This document shows positions 19,628 to 30,851 of a DNA stretch of 64,000 nt, piece after piece; within the stretch, counting starts at the first letter, position 1, and every line of letters starts with the position of its first letter. The notes beneath the pieces are model-generated. The model made no database searches, was not told the origin of the DNA, and was given only the letters and a program-made list of their open reading frames with translations. Source of the stretch: Anastrepha obliqua (taxonomy: Eukaryota > Arthropoda > Insecta > Diptera > Tephritidae); assembly GCF_027943255.1 (NCBI RefSeq), contig NC_072893.1:95673784-95737783 (forward strand). The letters run 5' to 3'. Made by a program: the position numbers and the translations under genes.

Positions 19628-21946
19628 TAACACTGCGTTACAAAAACTAACTTTTTTCTGTCCTATGAACCACATAAACTTTTTCGGAAAGGGGAGAAAA
19701 AATAAAAATACACGTGTATCGGCGATTTTCATGTACACGTCAGAATTTTTTTTATGTATAAAATATAGAGCTCGTAGTCCGCCTGTGTAAAAAACTTTGG
19801 ATCAATTTTTAACCCTTTTTCCGTGATCCAATCGCGCTGAATTTCTGCGGGCAGACTCGTGAAAATGTTTTTATTATGTAAAATTAAAAAAAAAAAAATT
19901 TATCAATTCTCAGATTTTCTTGAATTTTTTTTTCTAAAAATTTTCGGCATAACTTGAAGGGACTCCAAATTTTTAAACAACTTATTAACCTTTAATTTAT
20001 TGTTTCATACAACACACTCTGTGCCGTTTGTGTGTTTGTTACAGTTCCGGAAGTTCCGATCATCTGACAGTTGCGCTACTAGGAGACGTATACTTTGAGA
20101 ATTGTTTTAAGTTCTGTCGCGCGAAAACGTCTTTCTGTATATTTCATCTTACGAAAAATGCAGTGCACGACTCGAAATAACTTTTGCTACGTTTGTGGCT
20201 TATTCGCACCAAGTAAAAATTTTTAAAATATTACGAAAACAGTGGTTAATTCGTTTCAGAAAATATTCAGGACTGCTTATGTTCCTTACTTGTTGTATAC
20301 TCCGGAAGTCGTGTGCGACTATTGCTATAGAAATTTATGCAAGTTTACTGATGGAAGGTCAACAATAAAGTACTCTGTACCAACAATTTGGCTACCACGT
20401 ACGGAGCACTGCAGTGAACTGTGCTACTTTTGCGTAACTTTTACTCAAACTAAAGGGTACCAATACTTTCGCCGCAACAAAATTCGCTACACTAATGTAG
20501 AATCGGTTATTTCAGCGGTTCTGTACTCACCAGAAGAACGTATAGCGGCTTCAATGGAGATTTTTGATGATGTTCCCGAATTAAGGGATGGAGAACCAAC
20601 AATAGCACCAACAATGCTATCAACATTTCTTGCATCGAATGCGAGATGCGGGGAACGAGAAATATCGGAATTTGTACCAACACCCAGTGAACTTGGGACT
20701 GCAGTGCCGCATTTAGTAACGCAAGCCGATTTCAATGACCTTGTACGAGAAGGAAATTTGTCAAAGAGAACAGCCGAACTCTTTGCATCACGCTTTAAGC
20801 AGTGGAATATTATATATTACACTGAATTTAAGTGGAAGCCGCGAACATGCTACAAAGTAGGCGTAGAAAGTATAGAAAATATACCATTAGTGCAGCCATC
20901 TCAAATCATTTTGCCATCACTACACATTAAGCTCGGTGTCGTATCAAATTTTGTCTGGATCGTGAGGGCGAGGCGCTTGCAAGTTTGCGCAATATTTTTC
21001 CGAAACTGAGGGGCGCAAAGATTCATGCAGGTATTTTTTTACGATTTTATTTTTTATTTTTAGTAACTTTATTTTTTTAATGATGTGTATAATTTAAGGT
21101 GTTTTCAGTGGTCCGCAGATAAAAAAAATAGTTGCAAGTTATAAATTTTCATCAAAATTGAATGCTATCGAACAACGTGCATGGAAAGGCACAGTTGCCC
21201 TTATTGAGCAGTTTCTTGGCAACAAACGAGCTGACAATTATAAAAATATTGTTGCAGAAATGATTTCGGCATATGGCGAAATGGGCATATTAATATCGTT
21301 AAAGATCCATTTCCTTCACAATCATTTAAATTGTTTCCCTGGTGATTTAGGAGCTTGTAGCGATGAACATGGCGAAAGGTTCCATCAGCACAAGACATTA
21401 CGCATATGCTTGGCGAATACTGTTGGTCTATTTGTCGCGATACTGACGCAAATGCTTACAAACGCAAAAATAAAAGGCCTAAGTTTCTTTAAAAGCATTA
21501 AAAGTTTTAATGTAACAATTTTTAATTTTAATATTATATAATAAAATTAATAAAAAAATTCGGGGTTTTATATCTCTATTGTAATGCGGAGTGAAATACC
21601 TTTCTTTTGATACCCACATCGGCATATCTCATGCAATTTTTTTTTTAATTTCGAACAGGTGGCAACCCTGTGAAACATTGCCAGTGGCAACACCTAGGTG
21701 AAAAGTCTAGAAATGTGATACACTATCTGTGTGCCCAATTTCATTCAAATCCGTTAAGCTAATCCTGAGATCGTGTGGCTATACAGATATGCATACAAGA
21801 ATTGCCCGTTTAAAGTTATAAAATACAAAAAAAAAAATTGTGACGTGCACATGAAAATCGCCAATACACGTGTATTTTTATTTTTTATCCCCTTTCCGAA
21901 AAAGTATATTTGGTTCATAGGACAGAATGTGTGTAACGCGGTGTAA
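19628..21946 (+). mobile_element. Long-TIR DNA transposon, unnamed family, 8-bp target duplication
   Basis: Inverted terminal regions of about 150 bp are present: 19628-19770 and 21815-21946 share TTCTGTCCTATGAACCA, ACTTTTTCGGAAAGGGG, AAAATACACGTGTAT and GGCGATTTTCATGT. The outermost bases are TAACACTGCGTTACA and, inverted, TTACACCGCGTTACA. The flanks repeat TATATCCA (19620-19627 and 21947-21954; the match can be read as 10 bp). It carries one protein gene with an intron. The 8-bp duplication suggests hAT- or P-like chemistry, but the termini match neither standard. The insertion lies within about 15 bp of the stop codon of a DD37D transposase remnant. Confidence 0.8.
20158..21541 (+). pseudogene. 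Transposase-like protein of unnamed insect family, decayed
   Basis: The start at 20158 gives MQCTTRNNFCYVCG. A TAA breaks the frame at about 20224, after which it continues through paired cysteine motifs (VVCDYCYRNLC, HCSELCYFC). The middle part has NLSKRTAELFASRFKQWN. The catalytic-looking part is LPSLHIKLGVV, then a frameshift near 20955. It then reads FPKLRGAKIHAG, spliced across an intron at 21031-21098 (GTATTT...TTTAAG) to VFSGPQIKK, and on to SLKIHFLHNHL and SDEHGERFHQ. Proteins with LPPLHIKLG and SDEHGERFHQD are widespread in insects and cnidarians and behave like transposon genes. I cannot name the superfamily. The 68-bp intron restores frame exactly, which supports the gene model. 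Confidence 0.7.
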
Positions 21947-21958
21947 TATATCCATATA

Positions 21959-22260
21959 TCATTCAATACAAACTCCATTAGCTGCAGTAATTTCCTCGAT
22001 CCGTGTCCGGAAATGATTGCGTGCCCGAATCAAATGCTCTTTATTCATATTGACCATAACGGTATTAATTGTAACCTTTAGAGAAGAACTGGAGTTATAA
22101 GGACGCTTATTGGTTTCACGTTCAACTACGCCCCATACGTAGTAATCCAGAGGATTAAAATCTGGGGAGTTAGGCGGCCATGATTTCGAAAATTTTTAGC
22201 CACCCAATCCGGTGTCGCCGAAATTGAGACAAGGAAATTAAATCCTTCAGAGTGCATAGA
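21959..22260 (-). pseudogene. DD37D (maT-like) mariner transposase 3' remnant
   Basis: The minus-strand frame reads SKSWPPNSPDFNPLDYYVWG, then VVERETNKRPYNSSSSLK, NMNKEHLIRARNHFRTRIEE and ends ANGVCIE with a stop at 21959-21961. NPLDYYVWG contains the third catalytic aspartate, and the C-terminal block is typical of the DD37D group. Upstream (higher coordinates) PDWVAKNF is recognisable after a one-base indel. The first two catalytic residues are absent, and the element is cut by the Helitron side and the long-TIR element side. Confidence 0.8.
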
Positions 22261-22335
22261 ACTTTATTTCTGTAGGGCTGCGAAAATGAAAATAATTGAA
22301 TAATTATTGTGGCTGGAATATTAAGGAAGCCTAAA

Positions 22336-24134
22336 TCTATATATAGAAAGCCATGTTAGTTACACTATTTATAACTCGAGAACGGCTGAACCGATTTGGC
22401 TGAAAATTTGTGGAGAGGTAGCTTAGAACCAGGAGACGGTCATAGGACACTTTTTATCCCATTCGAACGCGTTTCCGTGAAGTCATTTTAAAATGTGGTA
22501 TAACAAAACGCAAATGACAGCTAAACGTTATTTTGTCTATGGTTAAGTTAAATTTTGGCAGAAATATATAATAACAGTAATTTGTATTCTCTTTGAATCC
22601 TCATTATCAATGCCGCGACCAAGACGATCAAATCTTTCCCAACAAAGCCGTAATGCAAGAAGGATACGAAACATTGCGAATGAAACGACTGAAGAGCACA
22701 AGGAATTGCCCGTGAAGAGCGCCGCGTTGGTATGGCTCGACTTCGTGCTTCTCAACTACAAGAGCATAGCGAGGTATCCCGTGAAACGGCTCGGTTGGCA
22801 ATGCGAAATCGTCGAGCGAATAACAGAGATCAACAAGTAGATCATTTTCGACGCACAAGAAGAGAATTATCAAGTGCTGATTTGAATCGAGTAGCGTTTC
22901 GATATGATTGCAACACTGATTACTGCTTGCATCCTAGCGTTTGCATTGGGCCAATGAACGTTGTTTGTGAGTCTTTGGCGCATTGAAGTTTTCCGGAGAA
23001 ACGCTCGGATTGTGCTGCCTTAATGGAAGAGTGAAATTGCCATTGTTGACTTTTTGGGAGGCGCAATGATTTTACTGTCTGGCGACTTTCGCCAAACACT
23101 GCCAGTAATTCCAAGATCAACGGCTGCTGACGAAATAAACGCTTGCCTCAAATCATCGAATCTATGGCGTTCTGTGAAGAAACTTCAGCTGACAACAAAC
23201 ATGAGAGTTGCATTACTTAATGATACATCTACTGAAGATTTCTCTGAACAATTACTGACTATCGGTAATGGTCGAGTACCTGTCGACGAATCGAGCGGAT
23301 TGATTTCATTTCCTCAGAATTTCTGTAACTTTGTCTCATCGAAAGGCGCACTTATCAATAAAGTATTCCCAAACATCATCAATAACTACAAAAATAATGA
23401 ATGGTTGAGTGAGCGAGCAATTTTAGCGGCTAAGAATTAAGATGTAGATGACCTAAACTACATAATTCAAAATGATATCATTGGAACAATGCTTTCATTC
23501 AAATCCATTGACTGTGTAACAAATGAAGATGAAGCCACCAACTATCCAATTGAATTTTTAAACTCCTTGGATGTGCCTGGCTTACCACCGCACAATTTAC
23601 GTCTAAAAGTTGGCTCCGTAGTAATCATGCTTCGAAACATAAGCCCACCAAAACTTTGCAATGGTACGCGTTTGGTGGTAAATAAATTGATGAACAATGT
23701 TATTTACGCGACGATACTCAAAGGAAAATTCGAAGGTGAAGAAGTTCTCATTCCGAGGATCCCGATGATCCCAACGGATCTTCCGTTTGAGTTTAAAAGA
23801 CTTCAATTTCCGATCCGTCTTGCATTCGCCATGACCATTAACAAATCACAAGGCCAATCCTTGAAAGTTTGTGGTCTGAATCTAGAAAATCAATGTTTCT
23901 CACATGGTCAATTATATGTGGCATGTTCACGGGTCGGAAAACCATCTGCGTTGTTTGTTCTTGCACCTGATAATAAAACAAAAAATGTCGTGTATCACAA
24001 GGTGCTTAACTGAAGAGTGCAATCTATTAAAGCTTCATTGAAATACTTGATTAATAAAAACATTAACTTAAAAAAATCAAAAACCTGCTTTTTTATTGTC
24101 TCTAGGGCGGAACAAAGTTCGCCGGGTCAGCTAG
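22336..24134 (+). mobile_element. Helitron, internally deleted
   Basis: The 5' end begins TCTATATATAGAAAGCC, directly after A. The 3' end is CAGCTAG followed by T, preceded by a hairpin (GGCGGAAC...GTTCGCC). A|TC...CTAG|T insertion with no target duplication is the Helitron signature. It encodes the edges of a RepHel protein but lacks the Rep nuclease, so it is non-autonomous. Confidence 0.92.
22610..24013 (+). pseudogene. Helitron RepHel protein remnant (PIF1-type helicase C-terminal part)
   Basis: The N-terminal part MPRPRRSNLSQQSRNARRIR and, after a frameshift near 22720, RMARLRASQLQ... to IGPMNVVCES match the start of insect Helitron proteins. Near 23045 the sequence jumps to GGAMILLSGDFRQTLPVI, helicase motifs II/III, so the Rep HUH domain and the first helicase motifs are deleted. 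The rest is nearly intact: a nonsense TAA near 23438, then GSVVIMLRN, AFAMTINKSQGQSL (motif VI) and GQLYVACSRV to the stop at 24011-24013. In complete Helitrons this protein nicks and unwinds DNA for rolling-circle transposition. This copy cannot nick DNA. Confidence 0.9.
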
Positions 24135-25402
24135 TAGCAAATACAGGAAGCTTACAACCATTTTCGTACATATTTCGAATTTTCAGTAGCCTTTGGCTTT
24201 CGCTACCCATAGAACGGGGCAGTCTTTTTATTTAAACAATTCTAAGCAATTGGTGAAATGATGCCGCAAAGAAAATGTCTTTCATTAGTTCAGCTTCGCC
24301 GTGGGTTTGACTCATTTCGCAAGCACTGGTTATGAGAGTAGAATTATTGCTGCGGAGTTCCAGCCGAACGCTGGAATTTGTTTTGGCAGTATTCTACATT
24401 TACTCCTCTATTACGAAATTCTTCTTCTACGGCTCTTAGGGACTGATGCGATTTTGGCACAATGTAGGCGTACTAACTTACGATATTGGAGCATAAAACA
24501 TAAAAATTAAATTACGAAATGCGTCTATAAGTATAAAATGGCTAATTAGAGTTAATTGCCACCAGCAGAAACAAGAACCCGGGCAGTAGCGGATAAGAGT
24601 GACCGAATCATAACTACAACTGCACACAGAAGCCGCTTTGCATACAATCAAATAAAAAGGATAGAAGGCCTACTTGAGTCTAAATACCTACATTTACATA
24701 TACATACATACATACATATGTATATGTTGTACAATCATACAAACTCATAAACAAACAAATCGTAGGATAGTGTGGCTAATCCATGGGCGAACGAAACAAA
24801 TGCTGAGATCAGCTTTCTACCTGAGATTTAACCTGGCGCTGTTGCCCATTCTTTGCTGTTCTCACTGCTTCTACCGTTACTTTGTATTCTGGATCAACAT
24901 TGGCTGCCAGTATCCTTGAAACTATTTTTTTTTTGAAAATGTATTATCCAGTCCCGGTTGATTGTGCGCTGTTGCGTCTGTGTACGATGCCAACGTTACA
25001 CCACTTGCTGTCCAATTGTTTATATTTTTGTTGTTACTAATGCCACTGTGCACACCATGCCAATGCCAATATTGTCAAGTATATGGCCCCTTTAAAGCGA
25101 TTTTATCATGTCTATTCAAGATAGCCTATGCTTAAAAAAATAAACATTTCCATTTAACAGTAACAATTTTCACCCACATATGTACATACATACATACATA
25201 TGTATCTACACGCACATGGCCATCAACACCAGCTGCATAGGGAGCGATCTATTCGCTTCTACTACTTCTTTTTTATTTCAAATGGGAAAATTAGCGATGG
25301 TTGTTACCTGCAATCACAGATTTGCATACCCGTTAAGAAATTTTTTGCCAGCATTATGATTATGCGCTTTATTTGCTACATTCTTTTTGCATTCGACCTT
25401 AA
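24135..25402. other. Non-coding stretch
   Basis: No supported gene. CATACATATG microsatellites occur near 24695-24725 and 25180-25200. Short frames at 24301-24510 and 24556-24750 show no domains. Confidence 0.5.
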
Positions 25403-26176
25403 GGGGTAACACCACTGTAGAAATTTCAAAAAATTGATTTTTTTTTATAAGCTTAAAAAATTCTTTGAACCTTTTAAAATACAGAACAAAAAGTTTTATA
25501 CGTTACCGAAGTTTATTAATTATTAATTTATTAATTTATTATTATTTTATTAATTTATTATTTATTTTAAGCTTTTAACCAAGCGTTAGTGACTGCTACC
25601 TAACGACTTCTCCAAATTTCCAAACTTTAAACGCGTTTTTCTCAAAACACGTTTTCTGAAATTGGCACGCAGCATAACTCAAACAATTTTAAATATTTTT
25701 AATCAGGTTTTTCACTACGTCTGTATAATAACCTTCTTAAGAGAATAGTGTAGGGGATTTTTGATAGATTAATTGACACGATTGTTATAATTATTTAAGT
25801 GCCGTTTTTTTAGTCCAAAATAGAGTTTTTTCCTTCAAATGCTTGCTAATTCCACAAAAATAAATATTTTTTAAATCCCCTACGTGTTTCTCTAGCTATT
25901 CTTATCTAGATTAAGAAAAAACAAATTTCCTTGTTCTAGATTAAAATTTGCACCCTCTGTGCTGCGTGCCGCGGAGCTCCTTCAAGAGAAACCACATTAC
26001 AAAAATGTCTCCAATGCCGCCATTTTGTAAAATTTTTCGATCAAACTTTGTAGTTTTGTATTTTAGTATATAAGTAATAACTTCCCAAATCAGAGTGATT
26101 GTTTTCCCTTTCCTTGTATACAAAAAAATTCTTTAAAAATCGTGTTTATTTTACGCGTGTACAGTGGTGTTACCCC
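25403..26176. mobile_element. TTAA-flanked MITE (piggyBac-like target), 774 bp
   Basis: A perfect 17-bp inverted repeat, GGGGTAACACCACTGTA at the left and TACAGTGGTGTTACCCC at the right, sits immediately inside TTAA at 25399-25402 and 26177-26180. The interior is AT-rich and non-coding, and includes AAACGCGTTTTTCTC near 25632. TTAA duplication points to piggyBac-type mobilisation. Confidence 0.85.
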
Positions 26177-26180
26177 TTAA

Positions 26181-27346
26181 AGAACACTACGAAAATTTCG
26201 AATCACGTGGAAAGCAACAATATAAAACATCCGACGCAAGTTGATATAACCGGTTTGAATCATATATGACTGATTAATAGTGTTGTAAAGCAAAAAGATA
26301 TACTGTGAATGGGTTCCTGAAAAATACTTGGGAAATTCCATCTAAGCGTAAAGCTGTTGGATACACACGTGAAACCGAGGCGCATTTATACTATTTATTA
26401 AAGTGGTGCACAAGTCGACATATATGTGCTTTCAAGTCATTTCCTAAATTCACACAACAATGCAGTGTTTTGTTCTCAACTAACAGTAACAGGCAATAGC
26501 AGCTAGAGAGAAAACCAAATCATGCTTTTGTATGACTTGTTTCTCTCTCAGCATTATCACAACACACATATTTCGGCAAGATAGCAAGAAAAGCAATGAC
26601 ACTGAAAGGCAATGAAAAACAATTCAATTCAAACAAGTGAATTGTGTCAAATGTGGATTATTTACTTACATGAATTTCTGATATTTTAAAATCAAATAGG
26701 CAGTTAATGTTTGGTATGATGGTTTTGTAGAATAAAAATTAAATTCTGATTAATACATATTTGAATGTAACTTACCCTTTGCCTGCAAATATTCTTCTGC
26801 GCACTTTATTGGATTTTAAATTTACTAAAAGCTGTCTTATTTCATAACTTCAATAGCTTTAAAAATTATTCATCGAAAGTTTACCGTTATTTATTAATAT
26901 TCTCCCCTTAATACGCAAAAGTGCGCGGGGAACGAAGAAATGTGTATGTTTGCAATTTTCATACATCTCGAAGGTGTGCTAATACACACTACGTACATAC
27001 ATACATATGACACCAATTCACACATTGTACTTGATGCCTTTCGGCAAAGCTTGTATGAGAATGTTTTTCTACCATTGCCATGCAAGCATATAAGCAGCGT
27101 CGTGCAATTCGTGCACTGTCGATAGAGCCGAAGTAGTATTGCTTGTTCAAGACAGTTTTTCTTCGTTGCTGTTCAAGTTGTGTGCCTACATTGCTTTTTG
27201 TCTTCACAAACAGTGTCACATGCAATGTGTGACTTGTTGCTTTGTAATAAGCAAGTCATTTGTGCACCACTTTACTAATATATTTATACTGATTTGTTGT
27301 TTTCTTGCGATTTCGTAGTTTAATGACAAAGTGATCTGCGTTCTTG
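26181..27346. other. Non-coding stretch
   Basis: No supported gene. Open frames between 26894 and 27225 overlap on both strands and have no motif. There is a small TACATACATACATATG microsatellite near 26990-27008. Confidence 0.5.
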
Positions 27347-27354
27347 TTGTTGAT

Positions 27355-28125
27355 CAGAGAACTGCACCGGCTCAGTGTAAAACATTCATACGCTTCGCTT
27401 GAACAAAAAAACAGGCCTTTGCGTTCAAACGATCGAACTTGTTCAAATAAGTTATTGTCATTGTTTATTTCAGCTCAATCAAATCATGTGCTGCGTTTTA
27501 GCTCTCCAATGTTATCACCAATCGTCTTCATAGCAGCCGTTTCGGGTATTTGCTCGTTCGGCTATACATTCATTTTTTTGAGCAAGAATAAAAGGGCTAT
27601 AGAGCCAAATGAGCCGGTTTGAACACGTATGATCCCGCATGAGTTTTTGCTTGTAACTAACGATAGCAAAGTAAAAGCAAAATTTTAAAGCAGAAACACT
27701 ATATTTTCATATCTGTTTTTTTTCTTAAAACTTATAATAAAACACGAAAGAAAATGATGTAAATAAGAAAACATTGCTGAAACCAACTAATCCTTTCAAA
27801 TACGAAACGCAATTTACAGCGTACATTGTACGCCAACGCTCGTTTGCTCGAACATGTGCTATTTACAATGATGACAATTACTTCTTTGAACAAGTTTGAT
27901 CGTTTGAACGCAAAGGCCGATGCTAATTTCATTCAATGCTGCTTTTTGTTCAATGATTAGATTTGAGCCGAAGACATTAGATCACGTGTTGACTGAGCTG
28001 AACTACGCGTTCGCCTGCATGAGCTGACTGCACTTGACCAAATATTTTGGTTCAATTGACTGAATGTGAGCAAGAAATTTAGCGCATGAACAACTCAAGA
28101 AAACAGTGAGCCATGCAGGTCTCTG
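27355..28125. mobile_element. hAT-like MITE, 771 bp, perfect 8-bp target duplication
   Basis: The left terminus is CAGAGAACTGCACCGGCTCA and the right, read inward, CAGAGACCTGCATGGCTCA. Flanks are TTGTTGAT at 27347-27354 and 28126-28133. CAGRG termini with an 8-bp duplication define hAT elements. A second pair of internal inverted repeats (TTTGCGTTCAAACGATC at about 27419 and its complement at about 27898) lies inside. The open frame at 27344-27622 runs over the terminus and is not a gene. Confidence 0.85.
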
Positions 28126-28299
28126 TTGTTGATTCGCTTGTTTATTTACGTTTTGATTACAATTTTGACACTCAAACCAATAAATTGGAAAAAGTAGATG
28201 GAAAAATAACATGCAAATTTGGGTGTTGATCTACTGCTGTAACCTTGTATTGATTGGTTTTGGACGAAAAGAAACGTCCAACTGCTGGCTACTTACATA

Positions 28300-29579
28300 C
28301 GAGGGGTGCCTTTTACATTTCGGGATTAGAGAACAAAAACAACTTTTAATCATGGAAAATCACCTTATTGTTTTTCAAAATTTTCTCCATGAAGATCTAT
28401 GTATACACTTTTGCATGCGTTTGAACCAATTGCCACTCTGAATGAGGTACCTCCAAAACATGCATTCTGAATGCCGCAACCGCTTCTTCAGGTGTCGAAA
28501 AACGTTGACCTCTCAGTTTGTTTTTTACGTACGGGAATAAAAAGAAGTCATTCGGTGCCAAGTCAGGACTATATGGCACGTGACCCATTAATTCGATGTT
28601 TTGGGTGCTCAAAAATGTAGTTGTTTGAGCCGATGTGTGAGAGCTCGCATTGTCCTGGTGAAGAGTGATCCGTCTTTGGCGATTGGTTTTCCTAATTTCT
28701 TGGAAGACCACTGGCAACAAATGGTTGTGTACCACTCAGAATTTACTGTTCTGCGTTGTTCTAGTGGCACGGTTGCGACATGTCTAGTTTTTCCGAAAAA
28801 ACAGGCGACCATTTGCTTAGAAGTGCTTCGTGCGCGAACAACTTTCGTTGGATTTGGCTCATCTTGAAACACCCATACAGTCGACTGCTGTTTACTTTCG
28901 GGCTCATACGCGTAAATCCATGATTCATCACCTGTCACGATGTCATAGACGTGTTTTGAAGCCCCGCGATCATATTTTTTGAGCATTTCCTTCGACCAAT
29001 CGACACGAGCCCATTTTTGAGCGATTGACAAATTGTGTGGGATCCAACGCGAACAAATTTTTTTGACAGTCAAATGTTTATGCAATATTGAATGTATGCT
29101 GGTCCCACTAATGCCTAAGATTGTCTTAATCTCACGATAGTCACATGACGATCTTGCAATATCAATTCGCGCACAGCATCAATGGTTTTCGGAACAACAA
29201 CTGATTTTCGACGACCTTCACGAAATTCGTCTTGGAGTGAACTACGAGCACGATTGAATTCACCATACCATCGATAAACACTGGTCTTTGATGGAGCTTC
29301 ATCGCCAAAAAATGAATTAAGTTCATCCATGCAATGTTGCTGAGTTAATCCACGTCGAATGTTGTAAAGAATAATCGCACGAAAATGTTCACGATTTAAT
29401 TCCATTTTTGGACCGAGATGAATCTTTTAAGTTACTGTAAACAACACAAATAGCGCTCGTATTTCAAAACGTTCTGAGTACGTAAAAGCCAAAAAATGTC
29501 AAACTTTGCGATACAGCTGTCAGTTGCCAGATTGCAACACCAGGGTTGCCAAATCCCGAAATATAAAAGGCACCTCTCG
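28300..29579 (-). mobile_element. Full-length DD34D mariner, minus orientation
   Basis: TA duplications lie at 28298-28299 and 29580-29581. Terminal repeats are CGAGGGGTGCCTTTTACATT and, inverted from the right, CGAGAGGTGCCTTTTATATT, both followed by TCGGGAT. The 1280-bp length is normal for mariner. It contains a frameshifted transposase. Confidence 0.92.
28397..29405 (-). pseudogene. Mariner DD34D transposase with frameshifts
   Basis: The start at 29405 gives MELNREHFRAIILYNIRRGL, the first helix-turn-helix. This continues as APSKTSVYRWYGEFNRAR and EGRRKSVVVPKTIDAVREL. A break lies at 29086-29114 and a second frameshift near 28735. The core is VTGDESWIYAYEPESKQQS (D1), then LHQDNASSHTS (D2) and YSPDLAPNDFFLFP (D3), with 34 residues between D2 and D3. 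The C-terminus is SEWQLVQTHAKVYT. Domain order and length match an ordinary mariner transposase of about 340 residues. Two or three indels separate it from an open frame. Confidence 0.9.
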
Positions 29580-29639
29580 TACAACAAAACAAACTAAATC
29601 AACTGTTAGTTAATGTGGAGGAAGGTTCCATGTGTACAA

Positions 29640-30400
29640 GTTCATGCAAGTGGGAAAGTCTCTGATCGCCACTCGCCTGGCAGTAACCAGAACGATTTTT
29701 CTGCAAAGAGAAATGTTACCAGCACCCAAGAGATTAGATCTCTTTCTTACAGGAGTTTACTAGTTTCGTTCTGATCCATGGCGTCGTCAGAGCCTTGGTC
29801 GCGGCTTGACTATCGAAGAAAATGTTAATATCTCCCTCGCTCCCGCGTTCCCTAAGCAGTTTGCATGGTTGAAGGACTTCTGTTTGTAAAACACTGGCAG
29901 TATTCGGCAGTTGAAAGGAGATATCTAAATTGGCTGATTCAGAGAAAACCCCTGCTCCGACTCCCGATTCCATCTTGGAACCATCAGTGCAGGCAGAGGT
30001 GCAAGCTTCGGTGTAGATTTTCCCCTCGATTCAAGCCTGTTATTTGGAAAGATTGTCGTAGCACGACCCTCAGACTCTAGTTTGCGGATAGAGAGATCTG
30101 TTCGAAGTTCGGAGAAAAACGGTTGTAACTGCCCATGTCTCTTGAGAGATTGCCTCCGGAGGCCAACCTCTTTTAACCTGATTGCACTTTGAGCTGCGAT
30201 GGAAATAACGTAAAAGTCGATGGAAAGTAAGTGCAAAACCACATTCAGGGCAGCACTGGGGCAAGTTTTACATGACCCGGTGATGCCAATGCATGTAGTC
30301 CTTTGCACCCTTCCCAGTTTAGCGATATCATAGCTCTTCGGAAGAGCTTCCAACCAAACCAGGAATTCGATGTGGTACCAGCACGAGAAAGAAACGACTG
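29640..30400 (-). pseudogene. LOA/I-type LINE fragment: thumb and RNase H N-terminal part
   Basis: Minus-strand frames show AKLGRVQRTTCIGITGSCKT and PSAALNVVLHLL (post-RT region of RNase-H-bearing LINEs). Further on comes MESGVGAGVFSE, the first RNase H strand, with QTEVLQPCKLL in place of the usual AE.. helix and FFDSQAATKAL as the third acidic strand. The fragment is truncated at both ends, lacks the RT core and the zinc knuckle, and has frameshifts. Near 30400 the sequence carries ATCGCTTAAGCGGTTATCGC, of unknown origin. Confidence 0.65.
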
Positions 30401-30481
30401 GTGTGATTTGCTAAACTCGATCAAAATCGCTTAAGCGGTTATCGCGCCAATCAAGAAGAAAAATTAAGTTACTGAAAAATA

Positions 30482-30849
30482 AAGGGTTTTTCAATAAGGG
30501 CGGGTAGATGTTGAAATGGAATAAAATGCCGTTTGCTGTGTGGCACGTAGCGCCGTCCTGCTGGAACCACATGTCGTCTAGGTCCATATGGTTCAATATG
30601 GGCCATCAGAAATTGGAAGGGCCACCACGTCTACCGAAAAATGGGCGCAATGCGCGCAACGTTTGCGTTAATGAACACTCATTTTGATAATAAAGTTTTA
30701 TCATTTGGACGTGCTGTTCAATCGTGTAACTTGCCATGATGATTTGGAATAAACAACTGAATAATAATCAAAAGATTTGACAGATGTCCCCAAAACAAAA
30801 TGGCTGCAACAGGGCGCCAAAATCGACCCGCGCCAATTGAAAAACCCTT
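30482..30849 (-). mobile_element. DD41D-derived MITE, copy 1 (368 bp)
   Basis: Flanked by TA. Ends are AAGGGTTTTTCAATAAGGGC and, read inward from the right, AAGGGTTTTTCAATTGGCGC. The minus strand retains MDLDDMWFQQDGATCHTAN, the D2 block of a DD41D transposase, showing how the MITE arose by internal deletion. It is almost identical to 37281-37639 except for a 9-bp difference (GTCTAGGTC). Confidence 0.9.
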
Positions 30850-30851
30850 TA

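Noticed and set aside
20487..20735. 82-codon minus-strand frame
   Set aside because: It is a shadow of the transposase-like frame on the plus strand, which has recognisable conserved motifs.
27344..27622. 92-codon plus-strand frame
   Set aside because: It crosses the target duplication and terminus of the hAT-like MITE, so it cannot be a single gene.
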